A stretch of 64,000 bases of DNA from Mycoplasma anserisalpingitidis (GTDB lineage: Bacteria; Bacillota_I; Bacilli_A; Mycoplasmatales; Metamycoplasmataceae): assembly GCF_007859615.1 (NCBI RefSeq), contig NZ_CP042295.1, forward strand, positions 868,001 to 932,000. The letters run 5' to 3'. The translations under genes were made by a program, and so were the position numbers. Numbering within the stretch: position 1 is the stretch's first letter; each line of letters opens with the position of its first letter. The notes under the pieces are model-generated. The model searched no databases and had not been told where the DNA came from. It saw nothing but the letters and a program-made list of their open reading frames with translations. Below, in pieces: positions 35,070 through 46,118 of this stretch.

Positions 35070-35103
35070 TTTATCCTTTTACTACATTAAAATAATATAT
35101 TAA

Positions 35104-35111
35104 ATTATAAT
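35104..35111. promoter_or_regulatory. overlapping divergent -10 elements
   Basis: The palindromic ATTATAAT contains TATAAT on both strands: plus 35106-35111 for the ABC exporter genes and minus 35109-35104 for the tsaE operon. The plus-strand ATG at 35119 is eight bases downstream. Confidence 0.55.
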
Positions 35112-35118
35112 TTAATTT

Positions 35119-36909
35119 ATGTTAAGGGTTATTAAATTATTTAGTACCAAATTAAAATTTGTAATCTTGATTACAGTTGTTTTTAACTTTATACCTAGCT
35201 TTGTTGTAATGTTGATTCCTTCTTTAATTAGGCAGTTTATTGAATATGCAAATGCAAAAGAAATTAACTATATTGAAATTTTCTTGTGAAAATTTAGTAG
35301 TAATTCGGAGACATTGGATAATTATAATTTATTGGTAATAATTACTTTATGTGCAGCATTTTTACTTTTTTTATGCAATTTGATTCCATCCTTATTAAAT
35401 AATTATATTTTGAATCAAACTAGATATGAAACTAGAAAAATAATGTTTAATAAAATAATTAAACTTAAAAAGGAACAAATTGATTCACTAAGTTACGCAA
35501 GAATTATGACACTTTTTAGTAATGATATAAGAAAAATTGTTGATGGAATTTATTTTGTTACTAAGTCTATTTTACAAAATATTTTTAACTTAGTTTGAGG
35601 TTTAATTTTCTCAATAACTTTAAGTATTTTATATTCAATAAGTATCTTTATTTTAATTCCTCTAATAATAATTATTTCATCAATTATTATTTACAAAATT
35701 TTTCCTCTTTTTAGAAAAGAAAACGCTGTTTTTGAAGAAATCAATGATAAAGTTAAAGAAGACATTAATTTAATTCAATTAGTTAAATCATACAATCTTG
35801 AAGATGATAGATATGAAGTTTTTTCAAAATCCAACAATAAACTTTACGATATTTCGATTAAAGCGAACAAATTGAACATAATAGCTTGAAGATTTAATGA
35901 TTTTTCAAACGATATTGCAACAATCATAGTATTTTTAATCGGTGGACTACTAATATATTTTACTGGAGCTGCTAATTCTAGTTCAGAAGTTGGTAAAATT
36001 TATCAATTTAACTCATATATGTGAATTATTTCGAGTTCAATTTTCAGTCTATCTCAAACAATAAACAGTTTAACTCGTTCACAAGTTAGTGCAAAAAGAT
36101 ATTTAGAAATATTAAATATTGAATGCGAAGAAATTCAAAGTGCTAAAGAAATTAAATTAATAAGCAATGAAATTGAATTTAAAAATGTAAGTTTTAAATA
36201 TTCAAATTCAGACAGTGATCAAAATACCTTAAAAAACATAAGCTTTAAAATTCCATCAAATAAAACTGTTGGTGTAATAGGAAAAACTGGTTCAGGAAAA
36301 AGTACTCTAGCACTACTTTTGGTTAAAGAATTGAAACCAACTGATGGTGAAATTTTTGTTGGTGGTGTAAACATAAATGAAATCGATTACAATGATTTTC
36401 ATTCAAAAGTTAGTCAAGTTTTCCAAAAACCTCTTATTTTTAGTGGTACTATCAAAGAAAATATTGAATTTTCAACACATAATTATGCTAAAGATGCAGT
36501 AGAAAAAGCTTCAAAAGTAGCTTGTTTAGATTTTGTTAATGAATATGACAAAAAATTTGATCAACTAATCGGCCAAAGGGGAATTAATTTAAGTGGTGGG
36601 CAAAAACAAAGAATAGCAATAGCACAAGCTATCTTAAAAAACCCACAAATACTAGTTTTAGATGACACAACAAGTGCTTTGGATAACAAAACTGATTTGT
36701 TAGTTAGAAAGAATTTATCAAATAGTTTAATTAACACAACAGTTTTTATAATTTCACAAAAAATTAATTCAGTTTCAAATGCCGACACTATTATTGTGTT
36801 AGATGCAGGAAAAATTATTGATCAAGGAACTCACAGTGAATTATTAGCTAGATGTCAAATTTATAAAGATTTTGCATCTGTACAAAAGGAGAATTATGAA
36901 AAGCAATAG
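35119..36909 (+). CDS. ABC exporter subunit with degenerate catalytic residues
   Basis: 596 residues. A six-helix exporter domain occupies about residues 10-330. The ATPase domain follows: Walker A GKTGSGKST at 388-396, a canonical LSGGQ at 491-495, but Walker B ends in DD (Asp516 instead of Glu) and the switch histidine is replaced by Gln547 (ISQKIN). This is the pattern of the degenerate partner in heterodimeric exporters (TM287/288, LmrCD type). No ribosome-binding site; the -10 is right before the ATG. The stop overlaps the partner gene by 14 bases. The substrate could be a drug or lipid. Confidence 0.9.
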
Positions 36910-38683
36910 TTCATTTAAGACCTTTTTAAGAATGCTGTATGCTGCCAAAGTCAAACCGAAAGCATGAGCTACTTTCATAACTTTTGCATTTGTCAAAGCC
37001 TTTAGTTGAAGTGCCATTGGTTTTGGTACAGGATGAATTTTAGATAAATTTTTTGCAAAAGAAAATTTAGAAAATTTCAATTTGACAATCTTTTTGATTG
37101 TTTTGATTGCATTCTTACTAATGTATGTAATTCATAGAGCTTTTGTTGGTTTAACAACTTACTTTATGACCAAAATAACAACACGATTTGAACGCGAAAT
37201 GAGAAGTAATTTATACAAACACATCCAAGAAATGAGTTTTTTCAATTTCGAAACAGAAAAAACTGGTGATTTTATGGCTGTTGTTACAGAAGATACAGTT
37301 TCAGCTTTTTCAAGCATGAATAGTGTATTGCTAAGTTTATGTGATTTTGTTTTCGATATTGTGCTTTCAACATTTTGAATGATGTTATTGGCACCAATTT
37401 TAGGATTAATTACTTACTTAATAATCCCACCAATTTCAATTCTTTTTATCATTTTGGTTTCAAAAAGTAGAAAACAATGAAAAAAATCAAGAGATGCTTT
37501 TGGCGCATTAAACGCTTATTTAGAGGAAACGTTAGATATTCTTCCACTTGTAAGAGTTCATAGACAATGAGATAAAATTGAAAAGAAATTTGATGAACAC
37601 AATAACTACCATAGAAAAGTAACTAAAAAAGCTTTTACATATCAAACAATTGCTTACCCAACCTATTCAGCGTTAAAAGTTATAGCTGAATTGATAATCA
37701 TAATCATTGGAATTACTTTTATAGTTAAATCATATCCTTCATATGGAATTTATGGGGTTTATACTGTGGGAGTTGTGACTTCTTTTAATGTTTATGGAAA
37801 AACTTTTACAAACAGTATTTCTAACTTATTAAATATATCTGCTGAATTACAACAAGGTATTTCAAGTTGAGATAGAATTGAAAACCTTCTTAAAATTTCG
37901 AATGACAAAGAAGATAGAATTAAACCTAATTTTAAATTCAAAGAAGGAAAAGTAGAATTCAAATCTGTTAATTTTTCTTATCCGTCAAACCCAAATGTTA
38001 AAGTGTTAAAAAACATTAATTTCACTATAAAACCAGGTGAATCACTAGCATTAGTAGGTCATACTGGATGTGGAAAAACAACAATTAGTAAAATTTTAAT
38101 GAAATTTTATGAAACTAATGATGGACAAGTGCTTATAGATGGACAAAATGCAATTGAACATAATGCAAAAAGTTGAAGAGAAAATATAGCCCTTATTTCT
38201 CAAGATGTTATGCTTTTCGAAGATACTTTAATGAATAATATAAAAAGTGCTAATAAGAAAATTTCAGAGGAAAAAGTTGTTGAAATTTGTAAAGAAATTG
38301 GTCTTGATGAATATGTTCAAACACTAAAAGAAAAATATAATACAAAGCTAAGCCACAACGCAGAAGAATTATCACAAGGCCAAAGACAGTTAGTTTCTAT
38401 AGCAAGAGCGTTAGCTTCAGAGAAAAAATTAATTATTATGGATGAAGCAACAAGCAACATTGACAGTATTACTGAACAAAAAATCCAAAATTGTATTAAA
38501 TTAATGATGAAAGATAAAACGATGTTGATAATTGCTCATAGATTATCCACAATTAAAAAAGCAACAAATATTTTAGTGATGGATCACGGTGTAATTCTTG
38601 AAAGTGGTAGCCACAAAGAATTGCTTTCTAAAAATGGTATCTATGCTAATTTGTACAATGAAGGATTCAAAGATATTGAATAG
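36896..38683 (+). CDS. ABC exporter subunit, catalytic partner
   Basis: 595 residues, started by ATG after AAAAGGAGAA inside the upstream gene. Transmembrane domain about 15-330, then Walker A GHTGCGKTT, Walker B with Asp516-Glu517 intact and switch His548 (IAHRLS). The signature is LSQGQ at 492-496 instead of LSGGQ. With the preceding subunit this gives one full and one degenerate nucleotide site. UGA Trp codons throughout. Confidence 0.92.
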
Positions 38684-38684
38684 A

Positions 38685-38711
38685 GATCAAACAATAATGT
38701 TTGATTTTTTT
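38685..38711 (+). terminator. intrinsic terminator after the ABC exporter
   Basis: ATCAAACA and TGTTTGAT (about 38686-38705) form a stem around ATAA and TTTTTT follows. Confidence 0.8.
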
Positions 38712-38781
38712 AAAAATAGATACATTACCAACATTTAAAATTCAAATAAAATAAGTATCAAAATATAAAAATACTTTAGAG

Positions 38782-38787
38782 TATAAT
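38782..38787 (+). promoter_or_regulatory. -10 element upstream of gpmI
   Basis: TATAAT 35 bases before the gpmI ATG; ATAGGAGAA is the ribosome-binding site. Confidence 0.5.
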
Positions 38788-38821
38788 TAAATAAATTTAA
38801 AAATAATATAGGAGAAAACTT

Positions 38822-40327
38822 ATGAAAAAAACTGTATTAATAGTTATTGATGGTTTAGGATTAAGAAAAGAAACTCAGGGAAATGGATTTGCACTTGCAA
38901 ATACACCAACTTTTGATAAATTATTCAAAGAATATCCAAATAGTGTTATTCAAGCCAGTGGTGAATTTGTAGGATTACCAAGCGGACAAATGGGAAATTC
39001 AGAAGTAGGTCACTTAAATATTGGTGCTGGAACAATTGTGTACACAGGTTTATCACTAATAGCAAACGCACTTAAAAACAAAGAATTTGGAAAAAATAAA
39101 GCTTTTTTAGAAGCATTTAACGATGTTAAGAAAAATGATTCTACTTTACATGTTATGGGTCTTTTAAGTCCAGGTGGTGTCCACTCATTAGAAGATCACT
39201 TATTTGAAATTTTAAGAGAAGCACACGCTTTTGGTCTAAAGAAAGTTTCAGTTCATGCTTTTGGTGACGGTCGTGATGTTGCTCCTCGTTCAATTAAACA
39301 ATCAATTGAAAAATTACAAGAACTTGTTGATAAATTCGGATACAAAATTGCATCGATTGGTGGAAGATTCTATGGAATGGACCGTGATAAAATGTTTGAT
39401 AGAGTTGAAAAACACTATGAAGCTTTATTAGGAAACAGTTCTTCTACATATAATTCAGCTATCGAATTTGTAGAAGAGTCATACAAAAATGAAGTTTCTG
39501 ACGAATTTTTCGTTCCTTCAATAAACAAAAAATGTTCAAAAGAAGATTTTGTTAGAGGTGGTGACTCAATTATTTTCTTTAACTTCCGTCCAGATAGAGC
39601 AAGACAATTAACTCACTTATTTATTGGTTCATCATTATATGAAAATAAACCTACTCATCCAGTTAAAATTAACAAATTCATTTCAATGATGAAATATGAA
39701 GGGTTAAATACTATAGTTGCATTTGATGAAATGGAAATTTCAATGCCAATTGGTAGAGTTTTAGAATTAGAAGGAAAAACTCAATTAAGAATTGCTGAAA
39801 CTCAAAAATATGCACACGTAACATTCTTTATGGATGGTGGAAATGATATTGAATTTAAAAATTCAAAGAGAATTTTAGTTGACTCATTAAAGGTTGAATC
39901 ATATGCTGATGCTCCACATATGTCTGCTGAAGGTATTACTGACAAACTATTAGAATATGGTGCGAACTATGATGTTACAATTATGAACTTTGCAAACCCA
40001 GATATGGTTGGTCACACAGGAAACCTTAAATCTACAATTGAAGCTGTTTCATTTTTAGATACACAAATTAAAAGAATTTTTGACTGAGCTGAGAAAAATG
40101 ATATTACTGTTTTCATCACTGCAGACCATGGTAATGCTGAAATCACAGAAGATGAAAATGGTAAACCAGCTACAAAACACACAAGCAGCCCTGTAATGCT
40201 TATTTCTAGTGATAAAAGCATTAAATTAAAAGATGGTAAATTAGCTGATGTAGCTCCAACTATTTTAGATTACATTGGTGTAAAACAACCTAAAGAAATG
40301 GATGGAGTTTCACTTTTAGTTAAGTAA
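38822..40327 (+). CDS. gpmI: 2,3-bisphosphoglycerate-independent phosphoglycerate mutase
   Basis: 501 residues, the family length. The N-terminal metal site VIDGLG, the phospho-Ser region GQMGNSEVGHLNIGAG, FGDGRDVAPRS, FNFRPDRARQL, and the C-terminal NFANPDMVGHTGN and TADHGNAE are all present. It interconverts 3- and 2-phosphoglycerate and needs Mn. A monocistronic unit with its own promoter and terminator. Confidence 0.97.
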
Positions 40328-40330
40328 ACA

Positions 40331-40376
40331 AAAAAATCAACATTAAAGCAGATTAACTACAAATGTTGATTTTTTA
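40331..40376. terminator. bidirectional terminator between gpmI and licD-like gene
   Basis: AAAAAATCAACATT (40331-40344) pairs with AATGTTGATTTTTT (40362-40375) around a 17-base loop. The distal arm touches the stop codon of the minus-strand gene. Confidence 0.75.
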
Positions 40377-41171
40377 TTTGCTTTTTCCCATTTCATAATA
40401 ACCATAAAAAACATAGTTATTTGATTTTATGGGAGTTATTCAATTTTGGCCATATATTTGTTCAAGGTAAAATTGTATGTTTTTAACAACATTAAATTTA
40501 TGTCCATTTAACTCAACTTTAATAATTTCTTGAGTATCTCTTTTAAGAATTATATGATCATCAATTAATTTTTGTTTAGAATTAGGTCAATGAACAATAA
40601 AGTAAATTCCAGTATCCTTATCTGTTTTAACTTGTTTTTGTGCATCTTCAACAGTTAAAGGTCTTACTCAGAAGAGTAATATTTTGACACATAGAACAAT
40701 TAAATTTTGTGCAAATTTATGAGTATAAAATGTTCTAAAATTCTTAAAATAACCCTTGAAAGCTCTTAACTTATTAAATTTTGACTTTGAATATCTCAAA
40801 AATTTTTCTGGTTCACTTTCAATAGCAATAAATAAATCTACAAATGAAGAATTTGGATTTTTTTCGTCATATGTATCGACGAATCTTGGGAATTGATAAC
40901 AATAATTTTTGCAATTTTTATTGTCAATAACATTTTTAGGAAACTGTTGTTTTAACTTTTCATAAGTTTCAAGATTGATTATGATATCGATATCAGCATC
41001 TCATTTTATTATTTCTTTATCTCTTACTGCACCTAACGCACTTCCAAAATAAAGTGAGTAAAACAAATTATTTTCTTCACAAAACTTTGTAATCTTTTTT
41101 AGTAATTCTAAATTTTTACTTTTTCTTTTATCAATATTTGATTGCAAGGATGGATGATCAGAAAGTTGCAT
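40374..41171 (-). CDS. LicD family phosphotransferase
   Basis: 265 residues, visible only if UGA is Trp. The N-terminal YFGSALGAVRDKEIIKWDADIDIII is the LicD hallmark (cf. LLGAVRxxGFIPWDDDIDI), with the paired Asp metal ligands. The C-terminus reads EQIYGQNWITPI, like the family's YGxDWxTP end. LicD proteins move phosphocholine or related phospho-groups onto sugars; in mycoplasmas phosphocholine glycolipids are known. The ATG follows GGAG that overlaps the stop of the upstream fusion gene, so the two form one operon. Confidence 0.85.
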
Positions 41172-41178
41172 ATTACTC

Positions 41179-44097
41179 CTATATAAATATAAATAATAAA
41201 ATCAATGTTAAAACTGAGATTATGAAAGTAGGACCAGCAATTCTATTGAACTTACTTTTGGTTTTACTATAAACAATTGTTTGATTATTGATTAATAAGT
41301 TATTCTTATTCTTTTGTTTATAGAATTGTATTCTTTTTTCACCAATATAAACAATAAATAAAGCAATAGCTGATAAAAGCGAAGGTATTACAATTTGACC
41401 AAAGGTTTTTATTGCTGTAATTATAGATGAACGGTTTTCTAAATCAAAGCCAAATTGATCAATACTATCAGAAAGAGTTATCCTATAAATTATTTTTGTA
41501 AAGTAATCTGATGTTCCAGTTCCCCCTGGAGTAGGGCTAAATGAGTTAACATTTCTTACCAAGAACTGTGAAATTGTCATATTAAAGTACCAACCACCTA
41601 TTAAGTTTTCATCAAGCATATTCATATAATGTAAGTATAAAGAAATCGGTGCAAGGAATCAAACTGAAGATTTATAAAATACTAGCTCACAAATTCTTCA
41701 TCATCTTTTAAATACTACATTAATTCCATTACTTACTTTATATAATTCATATTTTCAATTAGCATAAAGTTCATCAGTTTTTGCAATTCCAATAAATGAA
41801 AATCATTCAATAATTTTTATAATTGCTTTTAAAATTGGTGTTTGGATTCTTTTGTATCCTGCTAAAACAAGGAAAAAAAGTGAAAATAAAGTATCTGATA
41901 ATAAACTTAAGACTAAAAAGAATGTAAATGAGAAAATGTTGTTTGATGAACCACTAGTAAATAATTCTTTATAGAATACCAAACCAACAGGAACTACAAT
42001 TATACTTAAAACAATATTAGTTAATTGTCATATGAAAGTATTAAGAATTACAGAACTAATTAATTTTGAACGATTGACATTTTTTCTTCTTAAATATCAA
42101 TATGTGGCAATATCAGAACCAATTGATTTTGGTGTAATATTTTGAATTATAATTCCAATAAAACTACCTACAAATAAAGTTCATAAGTTTACTTTTTCAT
42201 TTTGATACATGAACAGTCGTTTGAAAATCAAAGCATTTATAAACATTTCAAACAAAATAAAGATAAATATAACTACAAATAAAAATCTAGTCATTTTATC
42301 ATATCTAACAAACATCCAAATTGTCTGCAATACAAAGAGCGGTGAAACGCTTTTGTTGTTTTCTAGTTTGATATTATAAACAACATAGAAAAGGAAAATA
42401 AATATACCAACAGTTAAAGCAACTAAAAAACTATATTTTAAAAAACCTCTTAGACTAAATTTTTTAATAACAAAGTCTTCTCTTAGTTCATTAATTGCAT
42501 CAAGAATTTCCTTACCTTGCACAATTAAATTTAAGTAATCATCATTATTTTTGTCATTTGATGTTTTACCTACGGTTTCAACATAAATTGTTATTTTTTC
42601 GGTAAATTTATCATAAATTATTTTAATTCCATTTTTATTATTAAGTTTTATTTCGCAAAAAGTTTTATTTTTTTCTAGATCGAAGTTATAAATTTCATTT
42701 TTAACAACATTAAATTTACCGATTTTTTCCTTTTCGTTAATTCTTCTAAAGAATCTGATTGATTGTTCGAAAGTCATATCATAGGTTTTTGTGGATTGAT
42801 AAAAATTCGAATATTTATTTTTAATTTCATTTAGTTTTTCAAATAAATTTATGTTGTTTTCGTTATAAAGTTCACACATGTGATAAAAATCTATAACAGT
42901 TGAAATTGCATCATTTAAAATAAATTTAGATTTAAAAGGTATAAATCTATTGTATTCATCATAAGCAAAAAGCAATTTCTTTTGCTTATTTTCTTGAATA
43001 ATTTTGTTTAATTCATCTCAATTAGTAAATTCGATGACATCAATATTTTTTGAAGTTGCTATAGATTTAACAAAATCTCCAGTTAATTTGGATTTTGCAA
43101 TAAAATATTTTTGATTCATATCAAAATCATTCATTAAATAATCTAAATATAAACCAGCAATTTCATCGGTTTTGAAATATTTAAACACACCTTTATGCTT
43201 TACAGAAATATTAAATGATTCGCCATTATTTGAAACTACAAAATTAACATCATTTCTTTTTATGAGAGAGTTGATATTCATTTTTTTGAAAATGGTAGCA
43301 TCAGAAATTCTTAAGTTTTTATTTACTTTTATATTATTTAATATATTGATTTTTAAATTTGTTTTATCAAATATTTCTTTGTAGAATTCATTATTTTTTT
43401 GTTCTTGAAAACTTATGTAATATTTTAATTTGTTTTCAGATTTACCTAAGTATTCTTTTTGTTCAATTAAATTACTTAAAAAGTTTTTATTTAACTTTTC
43501 ATAGTTCATAAATTGAATTGGAGAAATAGGGACTTCAACTTCAGTTAGATCAATATCTTGCAAAAGAGAGTTTATTTTTTGTATTTCTTTTTCAGTAAAA
43601 CTTACACCCTTTGAATCAGTTAAACGAATTTGTATTAATTTCTTCGAATTATTATGAGAAGATATATTAATAATATAATCAAAATTATTTTCTTGCGAAA
43701 AATAATACATTAAATTGGATGGAACATCATCTTTTCTTTCATAAAAGAAAATATCATTATTGTTTTTATAAAGAATACGTGAAAAAATATTAGATATAAC
43801 TAATAAATCATCATTTGATGGGCAAGTTACTAAAATTTTGTTTTTATTTATTTTAGAATCACTATTAATAAATTTAGAATAAGCTTCTGAAATTGCTGCT
43901 ATTGTAAATTCATTAGCTAAGTGTGTTCCAATTCCTAATTCTAAAATAATATTACTTTTATCAATTTTGATTTTTTGATCAAAATATGAATTAAATTGAC
44001 TTTCATTTAGATTAGATAAAATAGAATGAAACTTATTTCAAAATTCCTTATTACGAACCTTTTTAATTCATTTTTTATAAATACCATTATCTATCAT
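41179..44097 (-). CDS. fusion of inactive phosphohexomutase-like domain and UPF0104-type membrane region
   Basis: 972 residues, continuous once UGA is Trp. Residues 1-540 follow the order of an alpha-D-phosphohexomutase. An N-terminal YFDQKI...GTHLANEFTIAAISEAY is followed by SSHN (146-149) at the place of TASHNP. A metal-loop region reads NNGES (290-294) instead of DxDxDR, and LLFAYDEYNRF (from 375) replaces FGxEESxG. The phosphate loop is YDKFTEK (495-501) instead of RPSGTEPK. The catalytic Ser is kept but metal and phosphate sites are lost. From about 555 on there are eight or so membrane helices with PKSIGSDIATYWYL and SPTPGGTGTSDYF, the paired motifs of UPF0104/LPG-synthase-TM proteins. 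Ribosome-binding GGAGAT precedes ATG at 44097. Function unknown; envelope glycolipid work is inferred. Confidence 0.8.
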
Positions 44098-44114
44098 ATA
44101 TCTCCATAATTAAA

Positions 44115-44127
44115 ATTATATATTATA
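44115..44127 (-). promoter_or_regulatory. -10 candidates of the fusion-licD operon
   Basis: Two minus-strand TATAAT hexamers (44115-44120 and 44122-44127) lie 18-30 bases ahead of the ATG at 44097. The region is very AT-rich, so the exact element is uncertain. Confidence 0.35.
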
Positions 44128-44249
44128 AATACATATAAAAAGAACTAAAAAATTGCCTTAAAATTTACCCGATACACCAAAAAGAGTTGTTTAAAAAATA
44201 TTCAAATAAATTTACTTAATTATTTGTTTTGTTAATTTTAAAACATCTA

Positions 44250-44255
44250 TATAAT
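44250..44255 (+). promoter_or_regulatory. -10 element of the S10 operon
   Basis: TATAAT, with a possible TTGTTA 15 bases upstream. The transcript would carry a leader of about 110 bases before rpsJ. Confidence 0.55.
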
Positions 44256-44261
44256 ATTTTA

Positions 44262-44371
44262 GAAACTACAGCAAGGACATATGAGGTTGTCGTTCCAGCA
44301 AAATTAGTTGTTGAGGTTGAAACGGGTTTTCATATAGAGCTGTGTTCAAAAAATGAACGAAGGAGACAACA
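44262..44371 (+). promoter_or_regulatory. structured 5' leader of the S10 operon
   Basis: A non-coding leader that is much less AT-rich than other intergenic DNA here. ATATGAGG near 44279-44287 can pair with TTTTCATAT near 44325-44335, and inside it CAGCAA pairs with TTGTTG. This is the place where other bacteria have the L4-responsive leader; the nested helices suggest autoregulation. Confidence 0.45.
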
Positions 44372-44677
44372 ATGAGCAAATTAAGCATTAAAATCAAAGG
44401 TTTTGATCATGCTTTGGTTGATGAAGCAGCTAAAAAAATCTATCTTTTAGCTGAAAAATCAGGTTCTAAAGTTAGTGGACCAGTTCCTCTCCCAACAAAG
44501 AGAGAAGAAATCACTATCTTAAGATCAGTTCACGTTAACAAAAAAAGTCGTGAACAATACGAATCAAGAACAAGCCAAAGACTTGTAGTTATCACAAATC
44601 CAACAGTTGAAACACAAGACAAAATTAAAAGATTAGAATTGCCAAGTGGAGTTGCAATTCAAATTAAAATTAAATAA
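44372..44677 (+). CDS. rpsJ: 30S ribosomal protein S10
   Basis: 101 residues with IKGFDHALVDEAAKKI, GPVPLPTKRE and the C-terminal LPSGVAIQIKIK typical of S10. First gene of the S10 operon; GAAGGAGAC is the ribosome-binding site. Confidence 0.98.
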   Translation: MSKLSIKIKGFDHALVDEAAKKIYLLAEKSGSKVSGPVPLPTKREEITILRSVHVNKKSREQYESRTSQRLVVITNPTVETQDKIKRLELPSGVAIQIKIK

Positions 44678-44700
44678 TCAAAATTTAATAAGGAGAAATT

Positions 44701-45504
44701 ATGAAAGGAATCTTAGGACGTAAAATTGGTATGACTCAAATTTACACAGAATTTGGATTATCAGTTCCAGTTACTGTTATTGAAGTTGAACCAAATGTTG
44801 TAACAAGCGTTTTAACAAAAGAAAAAAACGGATATGAAGCAACACAATTATCTGTTTTTGATAAAAAAGAAAAACGTTCAAACAAACCTGAAATTGGACA
44901 CTTTTCTAAAGCTAATACAACACCTAAGCGCTACGTTAAAGAAGTTCGTGACATGGTTGGTTATGAACTTGGACAAAAGGTTGATGCAAGCATTTTTGCA
45001 TCTGGAGAACTTGTTGATGTAACAGGTATTTCTAAAGGGAAAGGTTTCGCTGGTACAATTAAAAGATGAAACCAACACATTGGACCTAAATCACACGGTG
45101 GAGGAGGTGGTTCTCAACCTATCCGTCAAACTGGTTCTTTAGGGGACATTAGTGGTAATAAAGTTGTTAAAGGTATGACAATGCCTGGACAATTAGGAAA
45201 TACAAAAACAACGGTTCAAAACTTAGAAATTGTTAAAGTTGATGTTGAAAATAATATGATTTTAGTTAAGGGATCAATTCCTGGACCTAAAAAATCATTT
45301 GTTATGATTAAACAAGCTGTTAAAGGACTTCCAAACCATGAAGCTATTAAATTAGTTGATGTTAAAGAAGTTATGTTAATGAATGAATTAGTTGAAAAAT
45401 CTAAAAAATATGGTATTGAAGTTAAAGCAGGAATGCACTCTTCAGAATTATTACCTTTAATCAAAGCTGCTGAAGAAGCTGAAGCAAAAGAAGGAGATAA
45501 ATAA
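44701..45504 (+). CDS. rplC: 50S ribosomal protein L3
   Basis: 267 residues, longer than the usual 205-215. [14 protein letters not shown] begins it, and the UGA-coded Trp precedes [15 protein letters not shown] in the conserved loop reaching the peptidyl-transferase centre. The extra length is a C-terminal, Lys/Glu/Ala-rich tail of about 55 residues. Confidence 0.97.
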
Positions 45505-45506
45505 TC

Positions 45507-46118
45507 ATGGCTGATACAAAATTAAAAAATGCTAATGTAAAACTTCCTGAAAATCTTTTTGCTAGTGAAAAAATCTATGAACAAGCTATTTTTGATACAG
45601 TTTTATCAGAAAGAGCTTCAAGAAGACAAGGTACACACCAAGTTAAAAATAGAGCTGAAGTAAGTGGTACAGGTAAAAAACCTTGAAGACAAAAAGGTAC
45701 AGGTAGAGCTCGTCAAGGTTCTTTAAGATCACCTCAATTCGTAGGTGGTGGAAGAGCATTTGGACCTCAATCAGAAAAAAATTATTCATTAAAAGTTAAC
45801 AAAAAAGTTAGATTTGCTGCTTTTAAATCAGCATTAACACTTTTAGCTCAAGATCAAGCTGTTTTAGTTGATGATTTAAAATTATCAAAAATCTCAACAA
45901 AAGAGTTTATTACTAAATTAGATTCATTAGTAAATGAAAAAGAATACAGACGTGTATTAGTTGTAACTGAAGATGAAACAGTTTTCAAATCTACAGCTAA
46001 CGTTCCATATGTTTACACAGTTAAAGCAAATTCAATTTCAGTTGAATTATTACTTTTAGCTGACTTAATGGTTATTTCAAATGAATCACTTTCAATTTTA
46101 GAAGGGAAATTTAAATAA
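45507..46118 (+). CDS. rplD: 50S ribosomal protein L4
   Basis: 203 residues. [23 protein letters not shown] and [17 protein letters not shown] form the exit-tunnel loop. In many bacteria L4 also represses its own operon. The stop overlaps the rplW ATG. Confidence 0.97.
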
